Origin: FEN-1073 sp050010135
Lineage (GTDB): Bacteria > Chloroflexota > Anaerolineae > Anaerolineales > RBG-16-64-43
Direction: 5' to 3'
Length of the DNA stretch: 41,480 bases
Assembly (NCBI GenBank): GCA_050010135.1
Contig: JBEKLP010000012.1
Location: forward strand, 1 to 41,480
The notes under the pieces are model-generated. The model was not told the origin of the DNA, did no database searches, and saw nothing but the letters and a program-made list of their open reading frames with translations. Positions within the stretch are counted from its first letter, which is position 1. Each line of letters begins with the position of its first letter. This document shows, piece after piece, positions 8,868 through 17,569 of this stretch. A program made the translations under genes and the position numbers.

Positions 8868-9844
8868 CCGGGATATTTTAAATCCCAATCCGTCCGGATA
8901 CCGTCGAGAGTCTGCATGATGCGCAGTGTCTCCTCCTGCGGCATGCGCTCGCTTTCGGTCCTCCCCGCCCGCAAACATTCCATCACCTCCACCGCTTCGT
9001 GAGTATACCCGTTTCCCAAATAGGGCAACGATATTCTCTCATCTTCCCGTCCCGACCGCACGATCGTTAACGCGCATGGATACCACCAGGGAGATTCGAT
9101 CCGAATCCTGCCCTCCGTGCCGATGATATTCGCTTCGAGCGGAGAAGCAAATTGGAAAGAAAAAGTGAGCGACGCCTGCCGTCCGCCGGGATATTCGAAA
9201 ATAACGGCCGCCTGTTCGTCCACTCCCGTCCGGCCCATGACCGCCGAAGAAAGGATCCGCTGCGGCGACTCGCTGAAGACCATGGAAGCCAGCGATACCG
9301 GATACACGCCGATGTCCATGAGCGACCCGCCGCCAAGTTCCCGATTGTAGAGCCTCCCCTTCGGATCGTACGCTGGCCGGAAGGCGAAATCGGCCTGCAG
9401 CAGCCGGATTTCCCCCAGAGCTTTGGCCGCAAGCAACTCACGAACCTTCCCAAACACCGGGAAGTATCGGGTCCACATCGCCTCCATCAGGAAGGTCTTC
9501 TTTTGTCTGGCGAGGGCTATCACTTCCGCGGCCTGAGCCGCGTTGATCGTAAACGGCTTCTCGCATAGGACCGCCTTGCCGGCCTTGATGCAATCGAGGC
9601 AGTTTTCCCGGTGCAAGGTGTGGATGGTGGCAATGTAGATTACGTCCGTCTCCGGATCGTTGGCCAATTCCAAGTAGCTGCCATACCGTCGCGGAATCTT
9701 CCAGGTGTTTCCGAAGGCGTCCGCCGCAGCCTTAGTGCGCGATCCCACGGCGACGATCTGCGCGTCGGGAAGCAAGGACAGTGCTTCGGCGAACTTGCGC
9801 GCGATCCCGCCGGTTCCCAAAATCCCCCATCGGATAGTCTTCAT
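8861..9844 (-). CDS. Gfo/Idh/MocA family NAD(P)-dependent oxidoreductase
   Basis: A 327-residue oxidoreductase of the glucose-fructose oxidoreductase/inositol dehydrogenase type. The N-terminal Rossmann fold begins WGILGTGGIARKF (6-18). The family signature CEKPF is at 94-98, with the hydride-transfer lysine at 96. The C-terminal alpha/beta domain follows, with GGGSLMDIGVYP in the middle as in dihydrodiol-dehydrogenase-like members. The start ATG at 9844 has GGGAGGA 5 bases upstream; a frame opening 9 codons earlier lacks such a site. It begins 34 bp after glyQS ends, so it may be co-transcribed. Substrate cannot be told from sequence; a sugar or cyclitol derivative is usual for the family. 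Confidence 0.9.
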   Translation of the reverse strand: MKTIRWGILGTGGIARKFAEALSLLPDAQIVAVGSRTKAAADAFGNTWKIPRRYGSYLELANDPETDVIYIATIHTLHRENCLDCIKAGKAVLCEKPFTINAAQAAEVIALARQKKTFLMEAMWTRYFPVFGKVRELLAAKALGEIRLLQADFAFRPAYDPKGRLYNRELGGGSLMDIGVYPVSLASMVFSESPQRILSSAVMGRTGVDEQAAVIFEYPGGRQASLTFSFQFASPLEANIIGTEGRIRIESPWWYPCALTIVRSGREDERISLPYLGNGYTHEAVEVMECLRAGRTESERMPQEETLRIMQTLDGIRTDWDLKYPGE

Positions 9845-9878
9845 TTTTCCTCCCATCTGCCCGGGGGACAACCAGAAT

Positions 9879-12800
9879 TTAAAATCCTTCTAATTTCGAC
9901 AGATCCGCCACGCCTTCGGGCAACCGGGCTATGGTTTGCAATATTGCGAGTCGATTCTTCCGCACTGCGGGATCATCCGTCATGACCAGAATTTTTTCGA
10001 AGAACGCCGATATCGTCCCGACCGAAAGGGAGAAATGATCCAGCAACCCGCTGATGGTCAGCGTGCCCTTGCTTTGTTCCCCGGCGACGAATTGGCGCAA
10101 CCCCTTGGCGGCGTTCCAGATCGCCTGTTCCTCGCCTTCCGAGAGAAGGGACTCATCCACGGAGTATTGCTCTTTGCTCTCGCGGGTGATCCGCACGCAA
10201 CGCGCATATGCCGCCAGGATCTGCGGCCACTCCGGCTTTCCGACCCAGGCCGTCAATTCCTCCGCCGCGCGCCGGGCAAGAACCGGATTGCCGGCTTGCG
10301 CCGCCAGCACAGCTTCCACTACATCGTAGCGGAAGCCCTGGTCGGTCAATAATCCGCGCAGCCGACCGGCAATGAAATCCATCACCTGGGTCTGAACCAC
10401 CCCGGAAGCGGGGATCGGTTGGAGGGCAGACGCCAGACGGATTCCGTCGCGCACTTCGAAAGCAATCCCGCGCCCAAGCAGGATCTGGATCAGCCCGAGG
10501 GCTGCGCGCCGCAAAGCGAACGGGTCGCGCGTTCCGGTCGGCGCAAGCCCCGCGGCAAAAAGTCCGGTCAGAGAATCCAGCCGGTCCGCGACGGCTACCG
10601 CCGTACCCGGGAGCGACTCGGGGATTGCATCTTCGGCGGATCGCGGCAAGTAATGTTCGTAGATCGCCCGGGCGACCTCGGACGACTCGCCCGAATCGAT
10701 CGCGTAATAGCGGCCCATGGTTCCCTGCAGCGAGGTCATTTCCACAACCATCTGGGTGGTGAGGTCGGCCTTGCATAAGTGCGCGGCGCGGGCCGCGGTC
10801 GCCGCCTGCGCCGGGGTCAGGCTCAAGGCCGGGGCGAGCGATTGCGTCAACCGTTCCACACGTTCGCATTTTTCCAACATCGATCCGAGCTTCACCTGGA
10901 AGGCGAGCGTGGCGAGCCGCGGCCGGAATTCTTCCAACTTCTTGCGGTGATCCTCGCGGATGAAAAAGGCCGCGTCGGCGAAACGCGCGCGCAGGACGTG
11001 CTCGTTCCCCTCGCGCACGGTTCCGTCCCCCTGCCCTTTGCCGTTGCACACCGTGAGAAAATTCGGCAGCACTTCCTCCCCCTTCTGGATCGGGAAGTAA
11101 CGCTGATGTTTGCGCATCACCGAGATCAATACCTCGCGCGGCAGCGCGAGCGATTCCGGATCGAACGAACCGAGGATCACATTCGGCTCCTCCACCAGGT
11201 CGGTCACTTCTTCGAGCAGTCCCGGCTCGGCGGCCACTTTGCCCCCGGTCATCGCCGCGAGCTTCGACGCTTGTTGCAGGATCCGTTTGGCGCGTACCGC
11301 CGGGTCCGGTTCAATTCCCTCTGCGCGGAGTGTCGGCAGGTATTCTTGCGCCGAACGGAGGACGATCTCTGGCGAATGGAGCGGCCTCAAGCCGCGGGTG
11401 ACGCGTCCGGCACGCACACCGAACCATTCCACCGGCAGGGTCTCCGTGCCCAGCAGCGCCACCAGCCAGCGCACCGGCCGCGAGAAAGCGGCGCCGCTGA
11501 CGTCCCAGCGCATCACTTTTGCGAATTGCAGGGAAGAGACGAGGCCGCTGAGCAAACCGGGCAGAATCTCCCCCGCCGGTTTGCCCGTTTCCGTACGCCG
11601 CAAGACGATATATCCGTTTTCCGCTCGCAGCAACTTCGGTTCAACGCCGTTCTTTCCGGCAAATCCGGCCAGCGCCGGCGAGGGGGAACCGTCCGGCTGA
11701 TACGCTTTGGAAACGGGCGGCCCTTTAACCACAACCTCGATGCTTTTCTGCGCCGGGCTCAGACCGCGAACGACGGCGGCGATCCTGCGCGGCGTGCCGT
11801 ATACGTCCACGCGGCGGAACGCCAGATGTGCCTCTTTCAACGCGGCGGGGAGTTTCTCCGCAAGTTGCGCCCGGGCGGAGGCGCAATCGGCGAAGGGCAA
11901 TTCCTCCACTCCGATTTCAAAAAGCAGCGTTTGCGGCCGGGTAAATTTCTTCACGGATTTCCGGGCGGCAGCCGGTGTGCGCCGAAGGGAGGAATGGAAT
12001 TTCCCCATCAGCGGGAATCCTTCCGCCTCACGCTCCTTCAAGTAGGCTTCCGCCACCTGCCGGGCCAGTCCCCGCATGCGGGCGAAAAAGTTCGCGCGCT
12101 CGGTCACGCCGACCGCTCCGCGCGCGTCCAAGATGTTAAAGGCGTGGGAGCATTTCAATACATAATCGTGTGCCGGGAGGACCAGCCCCGCCGCAAGCGC
12201 GGTGCGCGCTTCAGCCTCGAACAGCTCGTACATCTGCCGCAGCCGGTCCACCTGCGCCACCTCGAAATTATAGGTGCTTTGTTCGCGTTCGTTCAGGAGG
12301 AAGACATCGCCGTAACTCACTTCGTCGACCCAGCGGATGTTTTTAAAGTGCGAGACTTTCTGAAGTGCCATGAGGATCCGTTCCACCCCGTAGGTGATTT
12401 CCACGGAGGGGATCGGTAGTTCGAATCCACCGGCCTGTTGGAAGTAAGTGAACTGGGTGATCTCCATCCCATTCAGCCAAACCTCCCATCCCAATCCCCA
12501 GGCCCCCAGGGCGGGCGACTCCCAGTTATCCTCCACAAAGCGCACGTCGTTTTTCCGCAGGTCGACCCCGAGCGCCTCGAGCGACTGTAGGTAGATCTCC
12601 TGCGGATTGCCGGGGTCCGGCTTGAGGATGACCTGGAACTGGTAGAACTGCTGCATCCGGTTGGGGTTTTCCCCGTAGCGGCCGTCGGCCGGGCGGACGG
12701 ACGGCTCCACATACGCCACGTTCCAGGGTTCCGGACCGAGCACGCGCAGGAAGGTGGCCGGGTTCATCGTCCCGGCGCCGACTTGAATGTTATACGGCTG

Positions 12801-12893
12801 CCAGATCAGGCAATTCTTTCCGGCCCAGAATCCCTGCAGCTTGAGAATCACTTCCTGAAAATTAAGCGATTTCCTGCCCGGTGTCTTTGGCAT
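9879..12893 (-). CDS. glyQS: Glycyl-tRNA synthetase, fused alpha and beta subunits
   Basis: A 1004-residue single chain joining both subunits of the bacterial heterotetrameric glycyl-tRNA synthetase, which charges tRNA-Gly. The alpha part (about 1-298) shows NFQEVILKLQ, GAGTMNPATFLR and YGVERILMALQ. A short basic linker (about 298-320) leads into the beta part, starting TLLFEIGVEELPF. That part contains VMRKHQRYFP and ends in the helical anticodon-recognition region. I prefer the ATG at 12893: GGA lies about 7 bases upstream and a -10 box at 12923-12928 leaves a usable leader. The ATG at 12905, four codons earlier, would sit only about 10 nt from the predicted transcript start. Fused versions are known in some bacteria. 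The catalytic regions look intact. Confidence 0.95.
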   Translation of the reverse strand: MPKTPGRKSLNFQEVILKLQGFWAGKNCLIWQPYNIQVGAGTMNPATFLRVLGPEPWNVAYVEPSVRPADGRYGENPNRMQQFYQFQVILKPDPGNPQEIYLQSLEALGVDLRKNDVRFVEDNWESPALGAWGLGWEVWLNGMEITQFTYFQQAGGFELPIPSVEITYGVERILMALQKVSHFKNIRWVDEVSYGDVFLLNEREQSTYNFEVAQVDRLRQMYELFEAEARTALAAGLVLPAHDYVLKCSHAFNILDARGAVGVTERANFFARMRGLARQVAEAYLKEREAEGFPLMGKFHSSLRRTPAAARKSVKKFTRPQTLLFEIGVEELPFADCASARAQLAEKLPAALKEAHLAFRRVDVYGTPRRIAAVVRGLSPAQKSIEVVVKGPPVSKAYQPDGSPSPALAGFAGKNGVEPKLLRAENGYIVLRRTETGKPAGEILPGLLSGLVSSLQFAKVMRWDVSGAAFSRPVRWLVALLGTETLPVEWFGVRAGRVTRGLRPLHSPEIVLRSAQEYLPTLRAEGIEPDPAVRAKRILQQASKLAAMTGGKVAAEPGLLEEVTDLVEEPNVILGSFDPESLALPREVLISVMRKHQRYFPIQKGEEVLPNFLTVCNGKGQGDGTVREGNEHVLRARFADAAFFIREDHRKKLEEFRPRLATLAFQVKLGSMLEKCERVERLTQSLAPALSLTPAQAATAARAAHLCKADLTTQMVVEMTSLQGTMGRYYAIDSGESSEVARAIYEHYLPRSAEDAIPESLPGTAVAVADRLDSLTGLFAAGLAPTGTRDPFALRRAALGLIQILLGRGIAFEVRDGIRLASALQPIPASGVVQTQVMDFIAGRLRGLLTDQGFRYDVVEAVLAAQAGNPVLARRAAEELTAWVGKPEWPQILAAYARCVRITRESKEQYSVDESLLSEGEEQAIWNAAKGLRQFVAGEQSKGTLTISGLLDHFSLSVGTISAFFEKILVMTDDPAVRKNRLAILQTIARLPEGVADLSKLEGF

Positions 12894-12922
12894 GTTTTTT
12901 TCCATGGAAAAAGGATTTTGGG

Positions 12923-12928
12923 ATTATA
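12923..12928 (-). promoter_or_regulatory. -10 box candidate for glyQS
   Basis: A perfect TATAAT on the minus strand 30 bases upstream of the preferred glyQS start. The -35 region is poor (TTTCCC at a spacing of 18) and overlaps the end of the tRNA-Leu terminator U-tract. Confidence 0.4.
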
Positions 12929-12949
12929 TCTTATCGATCGTAACAGGGG

Positions 12950-12980
12950 AAAATAAAACCGCCGCCCGAAAACCGGCGGC
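12950..12980 (-). terminator. Rho-independent terminator after tRNA-Leu
   Basis: On the minus strand GCCGCC (12980-12975) pairs with GGCGGC (12966-12961) around an 8-base loop. GGTTTTATTTT follows directly. It lies 8 bp past the tRNA 3' end, so the tRNA forms its own transcription unit. Confidence 0.75.
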
Positions 12981-12988
12981 GATCGGTG

Positions 12989-13070
12989 TGCGCTGGGGGG
13001 GAGTTGAACCCCCACGCCTTGCGGCACATGGCCCTCAACCATGCCTGTCTGCCAGTTCCAGCACCAGCGC
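12989..13070 (-). tRNA. tRNA-Leu (anticodon GAG)
   Basis: An 82-base class II tRNA. The acceptor stem GCGCTGG (13070-13064) pairs with CCAGCGC (12996-12990), with discriminator A at 12989. The anticodon stem CATGG/CCATG encloses the loop TTGAGGG, giving anticodon GAG at 13036-13034, which reads CUC (and CUU by wobble) leucine codons. A long variable arm (TGCCGCAAGGCGT) as expected for leucine and a T-arm with five G-C pairs around TTCAACT are present. The 3' CCA is not encoded (CAC follows), so it must be added after transcription. Confidence 0.95.
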
Positions 13071-13086
13071 GGTGGGAAGCGCCGGA

Positions 13087-13114
13087 ATTATAGCCCAGCA
13101 AGGGGGAGTGTCAA
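13087..13114 (-). promoter_or_regulatory. Consensus promoter of tRNA-Leu
   Basis: Both hexamers match the sigma-70/SigA consensus exactly on the minus strand: TTGACA at 13109-13114 and TATAAT at 13087-13092, spaced by 16 bases. Transcription would start near 13080, about 10 nt before the mature 5' end. The -35 box contains the stop codon (TGA) of the pseudogene upstream. Confidence 0.85.
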
Positions 13115-13559
13115 CCCGAAACACTCGGCGTGAGGAAAACGACCACCCTGTCCGCGGCCGCCCGGGTGAGCTCCCCTTCCGCCGCATTTCCTTCCCCGTC
13201 CGTCCGGATCCCAAAATATTTTGCCTGATCCGGATGCTTTGCGAAATATTTTTTCAGTACGACCGCGACCCCGGCCGTCTGATCCAGGATGATGGAGTTC
13301 CCCCTTTCGTCCGTCCAGAAGGAACCTGCACCGAAGGCGACTGCGATACCTGATCACGACGAATTCGCCATCCCGGGGAGCCAAGTTGATCGGCATGGAT
13401 ATCCGACGCCCGGTTTTGCGGCCGGTAATGGGGATCATGGCAAAGCCGTCCCCCAGCAGCGGGTGGGGCGGGGAGGCGATGATCGCCCTCAGGAACGCAT
13501 TGCCAAACGGACCGAGCCTGAGAAATTCCTCCCGCGGCCGGCCACCCGGCGGCGGTCAC
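13111..13559 (-). pseudogene. Frame-disrupted F420/nitroreductase-type (DUF385-like) gene
   Basis: Pieces of one protein lie in three reading frames. A GTG at 13559, 1 bp after the previous stop codon, opens a frame that soon turns non-coding. The next frame reads EEFLRLGPFGNAFLRAII, then GFAMIPITGRKTGRRISMP and DGEFVVIRYRS. The ITGRKTGR box is typical of the deazaflavin-dependent nitroreductase/quinone-reductase family. A third frame then gives VVLKKYFAKHPDQAKYFGIR and ends AADRVVVFLTPSVSG before TGA at 13113-13111. At least two frameshifts are needed, near 13530 and 13345. The expected central segment (tryptophan/arginine-rich in relatives) is not recognisable. No long homopolymer sits at either break, so sequencing error is possible but not the obvious cause. 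Confidence 0.65.
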
Positions 13560-13560
13560 C

Positions 13561-13761
13561 CTATCTCCAACGGAGAATATTGGTCCGGATCCATGTCCAA
13601 TTGAGGATTAGGTGCAAAACGATGCCGACCGCGATCACGATCCCCACCCACTGGTGAACCAGGTACGGAATGATCAGAGGGTTCAGTCCGGAGATGATTT
13701 GAAAGATGATCAGCAGAAACAGGATTGGATTGAGAATTTTTAGCGCTTGAATTCTGCTCAT
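13561..13761 (-). CDS. Small two-helix membrane protein (DUF4405-like)
   Basis: A 66-residue protein with two hydrophobic helices (about 10-30 and 36-54). His36 (VHQWVG) and His50 (VLHLILNW) are spaced like the haem-ligand histidines of small cytochrome-b561/DUF4405-type membrane proteins. The end IRTNILRWR is basic and probably cytosolic. The ATG at 13761 has GGAAG about 8 bases upstream; an ATG 32 codons earlier gives an unlikely polar extension. It sits between the carbinolamine dehydratase gene and the pseudogene. Haem binding is suggested by the histidines only. Confidence 0.65.
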   Translation of the reverse strand: MSRIQALKILNPILFLLIIFQIISGLNPLIIPYLVHQWVGIVIAVGIVLHLILNWTWIRTNILRWR

Positions 13762-13819
13762 AGTGGCTTCCGTTGAGAAAGTCCTTCCGCAAAAAATATC
13801 CCGGTTTGTCTCTTCCCGA

Positions 13820-14179
13820 TCAGCCCGCACGGGGATCAATCGAAGCGTAGACATCATCGGTTTTCGCCGCCATAATGAAATCGTTGCGGTGCAACCCGCC
13901 GATCCGATGAGCCCACCAGGCGGCCGTCACCCGTCCCCATTCGGTCAGCAGCGCGGGATGATGGTCCTCCGCCTCCGCCAGTTCCCCCACTTGAACCGTG
14001 AAAGCCAGCGCCGCGGAAAAATTTTTAAAGCGGAACTCCCGCTCCAGTCGCTTAATCCCATCTCGCTCGACGACCTTCCACTCGGGGATCTCGCGCGTAA
14101 ATTCCCGGATCTCATCCTCAGACAGTGGGCGATCTTCTTTGTGTACCGGCGTGCAGTGCAGTTGACTAAGCTGGGTCAT
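13820..14179 (-). CDS. phhB: Pterin-4a-carbinolamine dehydratase
   Basis: A 119-residue protein of the PCD/DCoH family, which dehydrates 4a-hydroxytetrahydropterin during pterin-cofactor recycling. The signature EDHHP is at 71-75 and the later histidine is at 91 in WWAHRIGGLHRND, so the three active-site histidines are present (73, 74, 91). Length is typical. The ATG at 14179 has GGAGGA 4-5 bases upstream, which decides against a frame that opens 96 codons earlier inside the neighbouring gene. No aromatic amino-acid hydroxylase is seen in the window. In many bacteria the enzyme occurs without one and may serve molybdopterin or other pterin metabolism. Confidence 0.92.
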   Translation of the reverse strand: MTQLSQLHCTPVHKEDRPLSEDEIREFTREIPEWKVVERDGIKRLEREFRFKNFSAALAFTVQVGELAEAEDHHPALLTEWGRVTAAWWAHRIGGLHRNDFIMAAKTDDVYASIDPRAG

Positions 14180-14219
14180 CGGTCCTCCTTTTCCTTTTTT
14201 TCGGCAGGCATCATCCGGA

Positions 14220-15617
14220 TTAATATTTTGCCAACATCCCGCCGGCCTGTTTGCCAACGGGTCCGGACGGATCCAGCCGAAGTGCGGATTCCAATTCCGG
14301 TTTGGCTTCCGCGATACGTCCCTCTTCCTGCAGGCATATCCCCAGGTGCAAATGAGCGCCGGCCGAATCGGGATTTTGCTCCAGGGCGCGGAGAAAGAAA
14401 CGTTCCGCCGTGGATAGATCGCCTGCCGCGAACCAACCCAAGCCAAGGATATCCAGTGCCCGGTCATTGGTCGGCGCCAGGATCACGGCCTCGCGCGCCG
14501 CCGGGATTCCGTTTTCTTCGATATGGTAATCGTTCTCGATGTAAAACCTGGCCAGGGCGATCCAAGCTTCCGCTTCCTTCGGATGGGCAGTTGTCGCCTG
14601 GATGACCCAGCCCTCTGCATCCACGATGTTGCCGAGTGTAAAATCGACCTGGGCCAATTCGGAAGCGATGTTCCAATCGCCTGGCGCAGCCGCCCAGGCC
14701 TGCAATAGCCACCAACGGGCTCCCGTGAGGTCCCCATTGCGATGCATCCACGATCCGTACATCATGCAAGCCAGCGCGGATTTCGGCGCGAGGGCGACCC
14801 CGCGGCGATAGGAGATTTCCGGGTTTTCTCCTGCGCCTTCCTGAGCCGATCCCAGTAGTGCGTAGGCTTCCCCATAAGTCGGATTTCTTTCGATCGCCCG
14901 GCGCAAGGCTTCCTCCGCGAGCGCCGGCTCTCCCAGGCTAATCAGTTCCTCGCCGGTCCGGGCAAAAATATATTCCGGGACGCGTAGCGCGATGGCCGAC
15001 CGAATGACCGTCGCCAACTCCCGTGCTTTTCTTTCCAGCGTAGGCGGGGCGGAATTTATACTGTCCAATAGCTCCAGCGCGCTCCCCGGATCACGCGCAG
15101 CCCGGATTAAAGCCAGCGTATACGTAGCTTCTGAATCGCCGCCGTGGCGGGCAAGCCAGCGTCCAATTGCATCTTCCGCCTTTGTCCATTGGCGGGTCTG
15201 GACGTACCCTTTCCACAACCGGTTCAGCGTTCCATCGAGTGTGGGGTCCAAGGCGAGCGCCTGCTCCCATCGGGCGATCGCCTGATCGGATTTGCCGGTT
15301 TCCCATAAAGCATTTCCCAAATCCGATTGGAAAACGGGATCCTGCCGCCGGTATGGTTCAGCCAGGCTGAGGTAGCATAGCGCCGCCGGAAAGTCCGAGC
15401 GGGCGAGCAATTCACGGCCGGCAGCCACGGCGAAATCCGATTCGCGGGGAAACCACAAGATAGCCCAGGAATCCGCCGGAGGAGAATCGGCCGGGCAAGC
15501 GGGACGAAACGGCACGGCTCCCTGTACGGTTGACGCCGGGCTCAGCCAGAGAAGCGCGACGGCGGCGAAGACCAATATTATTTTTCCGAAATATTGAGCG
15601 CCCGGATGGTGGATCAT
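14220..15617 (-). CDS. Exported TPR-repeat protein
   Basis: A 465-residue protein with an N-terminal signal peptide or anchor (basic MIHHPGAQYFGK, hydrophobic core about 12-27, AQG-like end near 33). About nine TPR-like helical repeats follow, for example SDLGNALWETGKSDQAIARWEQALALDP and AGAHLHLGICLQEEGRIAEAKPELESALRLDP (each given here as family-like pattern). It lies 65 bp downstream of the CapD-like dehydratase gene and 40 bp upstream of phhB, so it may be the tail of the polysaccharide operon. TPR proteins of this kind often serve export or assembly of surface polymers; that role is inference. Confidence 0.82.
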   Translation of the reverse strand: MIHHPGAQYFGKIILVFAAVALLWLSPASTVQGAVPFRPACPADSPPADSWAILWFPRESDFAVAAGRELLARSDFPAALCYLSLAEPYRRQDPVFQSDLGNALWETGKSDQAIARWEQALALDPTLDGTLNRLWKGYVQTRQWTKAEDAIGRWLARHGGDSEATYTLALIRAARDPGSALELLDSINSAPPTLERKARELATVIRSAIALRVPEYIFARTGEELISLGEPALAEEALRRAIERNPTYGEAYALLGSAQEGAGENPEISYRRGVALAPKSALACMMYGSWMHRNGDLTGARWWLLQAWAAAPGDWNIASELAQVDFTLGNIVDAEGWVIQATTAHPKEAEAWIALARFYIENDYHIEENGIPAAREAVILAPTNDRALDILGLGWFAAGDLSTAERFFLRALEQNPDSAGAHLHLGICLQEEGRIAEAKPELESALRLDPSGPVGKQAGGMLAKY

Positions 15618-15682
15618 TTTTATAACTTCACGGAGACTCCCGGCGGAAAAGGAAAAAGCGGGGGCGCCCGGCGAGTCTGCCG

Positions 15683-17569
15683 CTATACACTGGTCAAATC
15701 CGGCGGGGGAGTCTGGCCGATGTTTCCGTCTACGATCTGGTTCAACTTCTCGACCAGCTCCGGAACCTCGCCTTTTTCCGCCAACGCCGATAATGAGTCG
15801 ATCGTCCGGTTCAGTTCGCCCGGTTTCCAGAAATGATTTTCCCCGGTCAACCGGAGAATGTCCGGATGGGTGGTCGGACGCAGGACTGTTTCATCTTCCC
15901 ATAGTTGTTCGCTGAGTTTCTCGCCGGGCCGCACGCCGGTAAATATGATCGGGATATCGCGTCCGGGCTCCAACCCCGAAAGGCGGATGAGATCCTCGGC
16001 GAGGGAAACGATCCGCACCGGCTTGCCCATGCGCAGGAGCAGGGTTTCTCCGCCTTCTCCCAGGCTCGCCGCCTGGAGCACCAGGTGAACCGCCTCGGGG
16101 ATGGTCATGAAATATCTTTCCATTTCCGGATGGGTCACCGTCACCGGGCCGCCGCGCGCGATCTGCCGTTTGAACACGGGGATCACCGATCCGCGGCTGC
16201 CCAGGACATTTCCAAACCGCACCGAGACGTACGATTTACCGCTGCGGCGGGCGGCGTCCTGCACGATCATCTCCGCCAGCCGCTTGGTGGCGCCCATGAC
16301 GCTGGTGGGACGGATGGCCTTGTCGCTCGAGATCAGCACCAGCCGCTCGGCGTTCGCTTCCAACGCCAATTCCACTACGTTGCGCGTACCGACCACGTTG
16401 TTGGTGAAGGCTTCCTCGACGTTGATCTCCATGAGCGGAACATGCTTGTGGGCCGCGGCGTGAAACACAACCTGGGGCTGGTGGGCGCGGAACACCGATT
16501 GCATCCGGGGCCGGTCGCGGATATCGGCGATGATTGGATGCAGGGCCAAACCGGAATAATCCTCCCCTAGCTCGAGAAGCGCTTCGAAGATGCTGTTCTC
16601 CCCGTGTCCCAGGAGGAGGATCTCGCTCGGCCCCCAGCGTGCGATCTGCCGGCACAATTCGAAGCCGATCGATCCGCCGGCTCCGGTAACCATCACCCGC
16701 ATCCCGCTCAGCGCGCGTCCGACGGCTTGGTCGGCGGTTTGCGCCGGCGCCCGGCGCAGCAAATCGCTGACTTCCACGTTCCGCAACCGGCCGGCGCTCA
16801 CCCGCCCCCCAATCAACTCGTACAGCCCGGGCATGGTGCGATAGGGCAGCCTGCCTTTTCGGCATAAGTCCGAAAGTCGCCGGAACACTTCGCCCGACGC
16901 CGAGGGCATGGCGATTACCACCTCGTCGACTTCGTGCTCGGCAGCGACCGCGAGCACGTTTTTCAAAGCGCCGAGCACTTGCACTCCGTGGATCCGCTGG
17001 TGCAGTTTTTCCGGCGCGTCGTCGAGGAACCCGACCGGGATCATGTGCAGCTGGGGATTCTTCTGCATCTCGCGGGCCACCAGCGCGCCCGCGTCGCCCG
17101 CTCCGGCGATGAGCACGCGCCGGGTGGCTCCGCTGCCCGGTAAGCGACGGCGGGCTTGCATCAATTCGGAGAGCATGCGGATTGAGAACCGCAGCCCTCC
17201 AACCAGAACCAGGCTCACCAAAGCGTCGATGGCCGGGATCGTCAAAGGAACTCTGGGCTGCGTAATGTAAAACGACAGGAAGTAATATCCCATCATCAGG
17301 ATTCCGTTGACGGCGATGGCTTCGAGAATGATCAGTGCTTCCTTCATGCTGGCATACGCCCAGAAGCGGCGATACAAACCGAAGTACCAATAGACGAAGG
17401 GTTTGACCAGCAAAGCCGCCACGATCATTCCCGCCATCGTGGGAAGGTATTGCCTCAGCTGGCCATATGGCAAACGGAGAACGAAAGCGATCGGGACGGA
17501 CAGAACGATGATCACCAGATCGGCCGCGAAGAGGTATCGGTTGCGAAGCAGCAGGACGGATTTGTTCAT
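15683..17569 (-). CDS. Membrane-anchored nucleotide-sugar dehydratase/epimerase (CapD/WbpM/PglF type)
   Basis: A 628-residue enzyme with about four N-terminal membrane helices (about 13-30, 42-62, 78-102 and 112-130). A CoA-binding-like Rossmann domain (GAGDAGALV, 156-164) is followed by an SDR domain whose NAD(P) site is VTGAGGSIGFE (294-304). The catalytic area shows SSDKAIRPTSVMGATKR (414-430), with the SDK that replaces the usual YxxxK in UDP-GlcNAc 4,6-dehydratases such as WbpM and PglF. Such enzymes make 4-keto-6-deoxy sugars for glycans. The start at 17569 overlaps the stop of the epimerase gene (ATGA, 17566-17569). Substrate is most likely UDP-GlcNAc by family, not proven. Confidence 0.95.
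   Translation of the reverse strand: MNKSVLLLRNRYLFAADLVIIVLSVPIAFVLRLPYGQLRQYLPTMAGMIVAALLVKPFVYWYFGLYRRFWAYASMKEALIILEAIAVNGILMMGYYFLSFYITQPRVPLTIPAIDALVSLVLVGGLRFSIRMLSELMQARRRLPGSGATRRVLIAGAGDAGALVAREMQKNPQLHMIPVGFLDDAPEKLHQRIHGVQVLGALKNVLAVAAEHEVDEVVIAMPSASGEVFRRLSDLCRKGRLPYRTMPGLYELIGGRVSAGRLRNVEVSDLLRRAPAQTADQAVGRALSGMRVMVTGAGGSIGFELCRQIARWGPSEILLLGHGENSIFEALLELGEDYSGLALHPIIADIRDRPRMQSVFRAHQPQVVFHAAAHKHVPLMEINVEEAFTNNVVGTRNVVELALEANAERLVLISSDKAIRPTSVMGATKRLAEMIVQDAARRSGKSYVSVRFGNVLGSRGSVIPVFKRQIARGGPVTVTHPEMERYFMTIPEAVHLVLQAASLGEGGETLLLRMGKPVRIVSLAEDLIRLSGLEPGRDIPIIFTGVRPGEKLSEQLWEDETVLRPTTHPDILRLTGENHFWKPGELNRTIDSLSALAEKGEVPELVEKLNQIVDGNIGQTPPPDLTSV

Noticed and set aside
8633..8881. 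82-codon plus-strand frame between the membrane-protein gene and the oxidoreductase
   Set aside because: Opposite to every gene around it, no domain, and it runs into the 3' end of the oxidoreductase gene.
10779..12419. 546-codon plus-strand frame inside glyQS
   Set aside because: Antisense to an intact synthetase gene; long antisense frames are common in GC-rich coding DNA and this one shows no domain.
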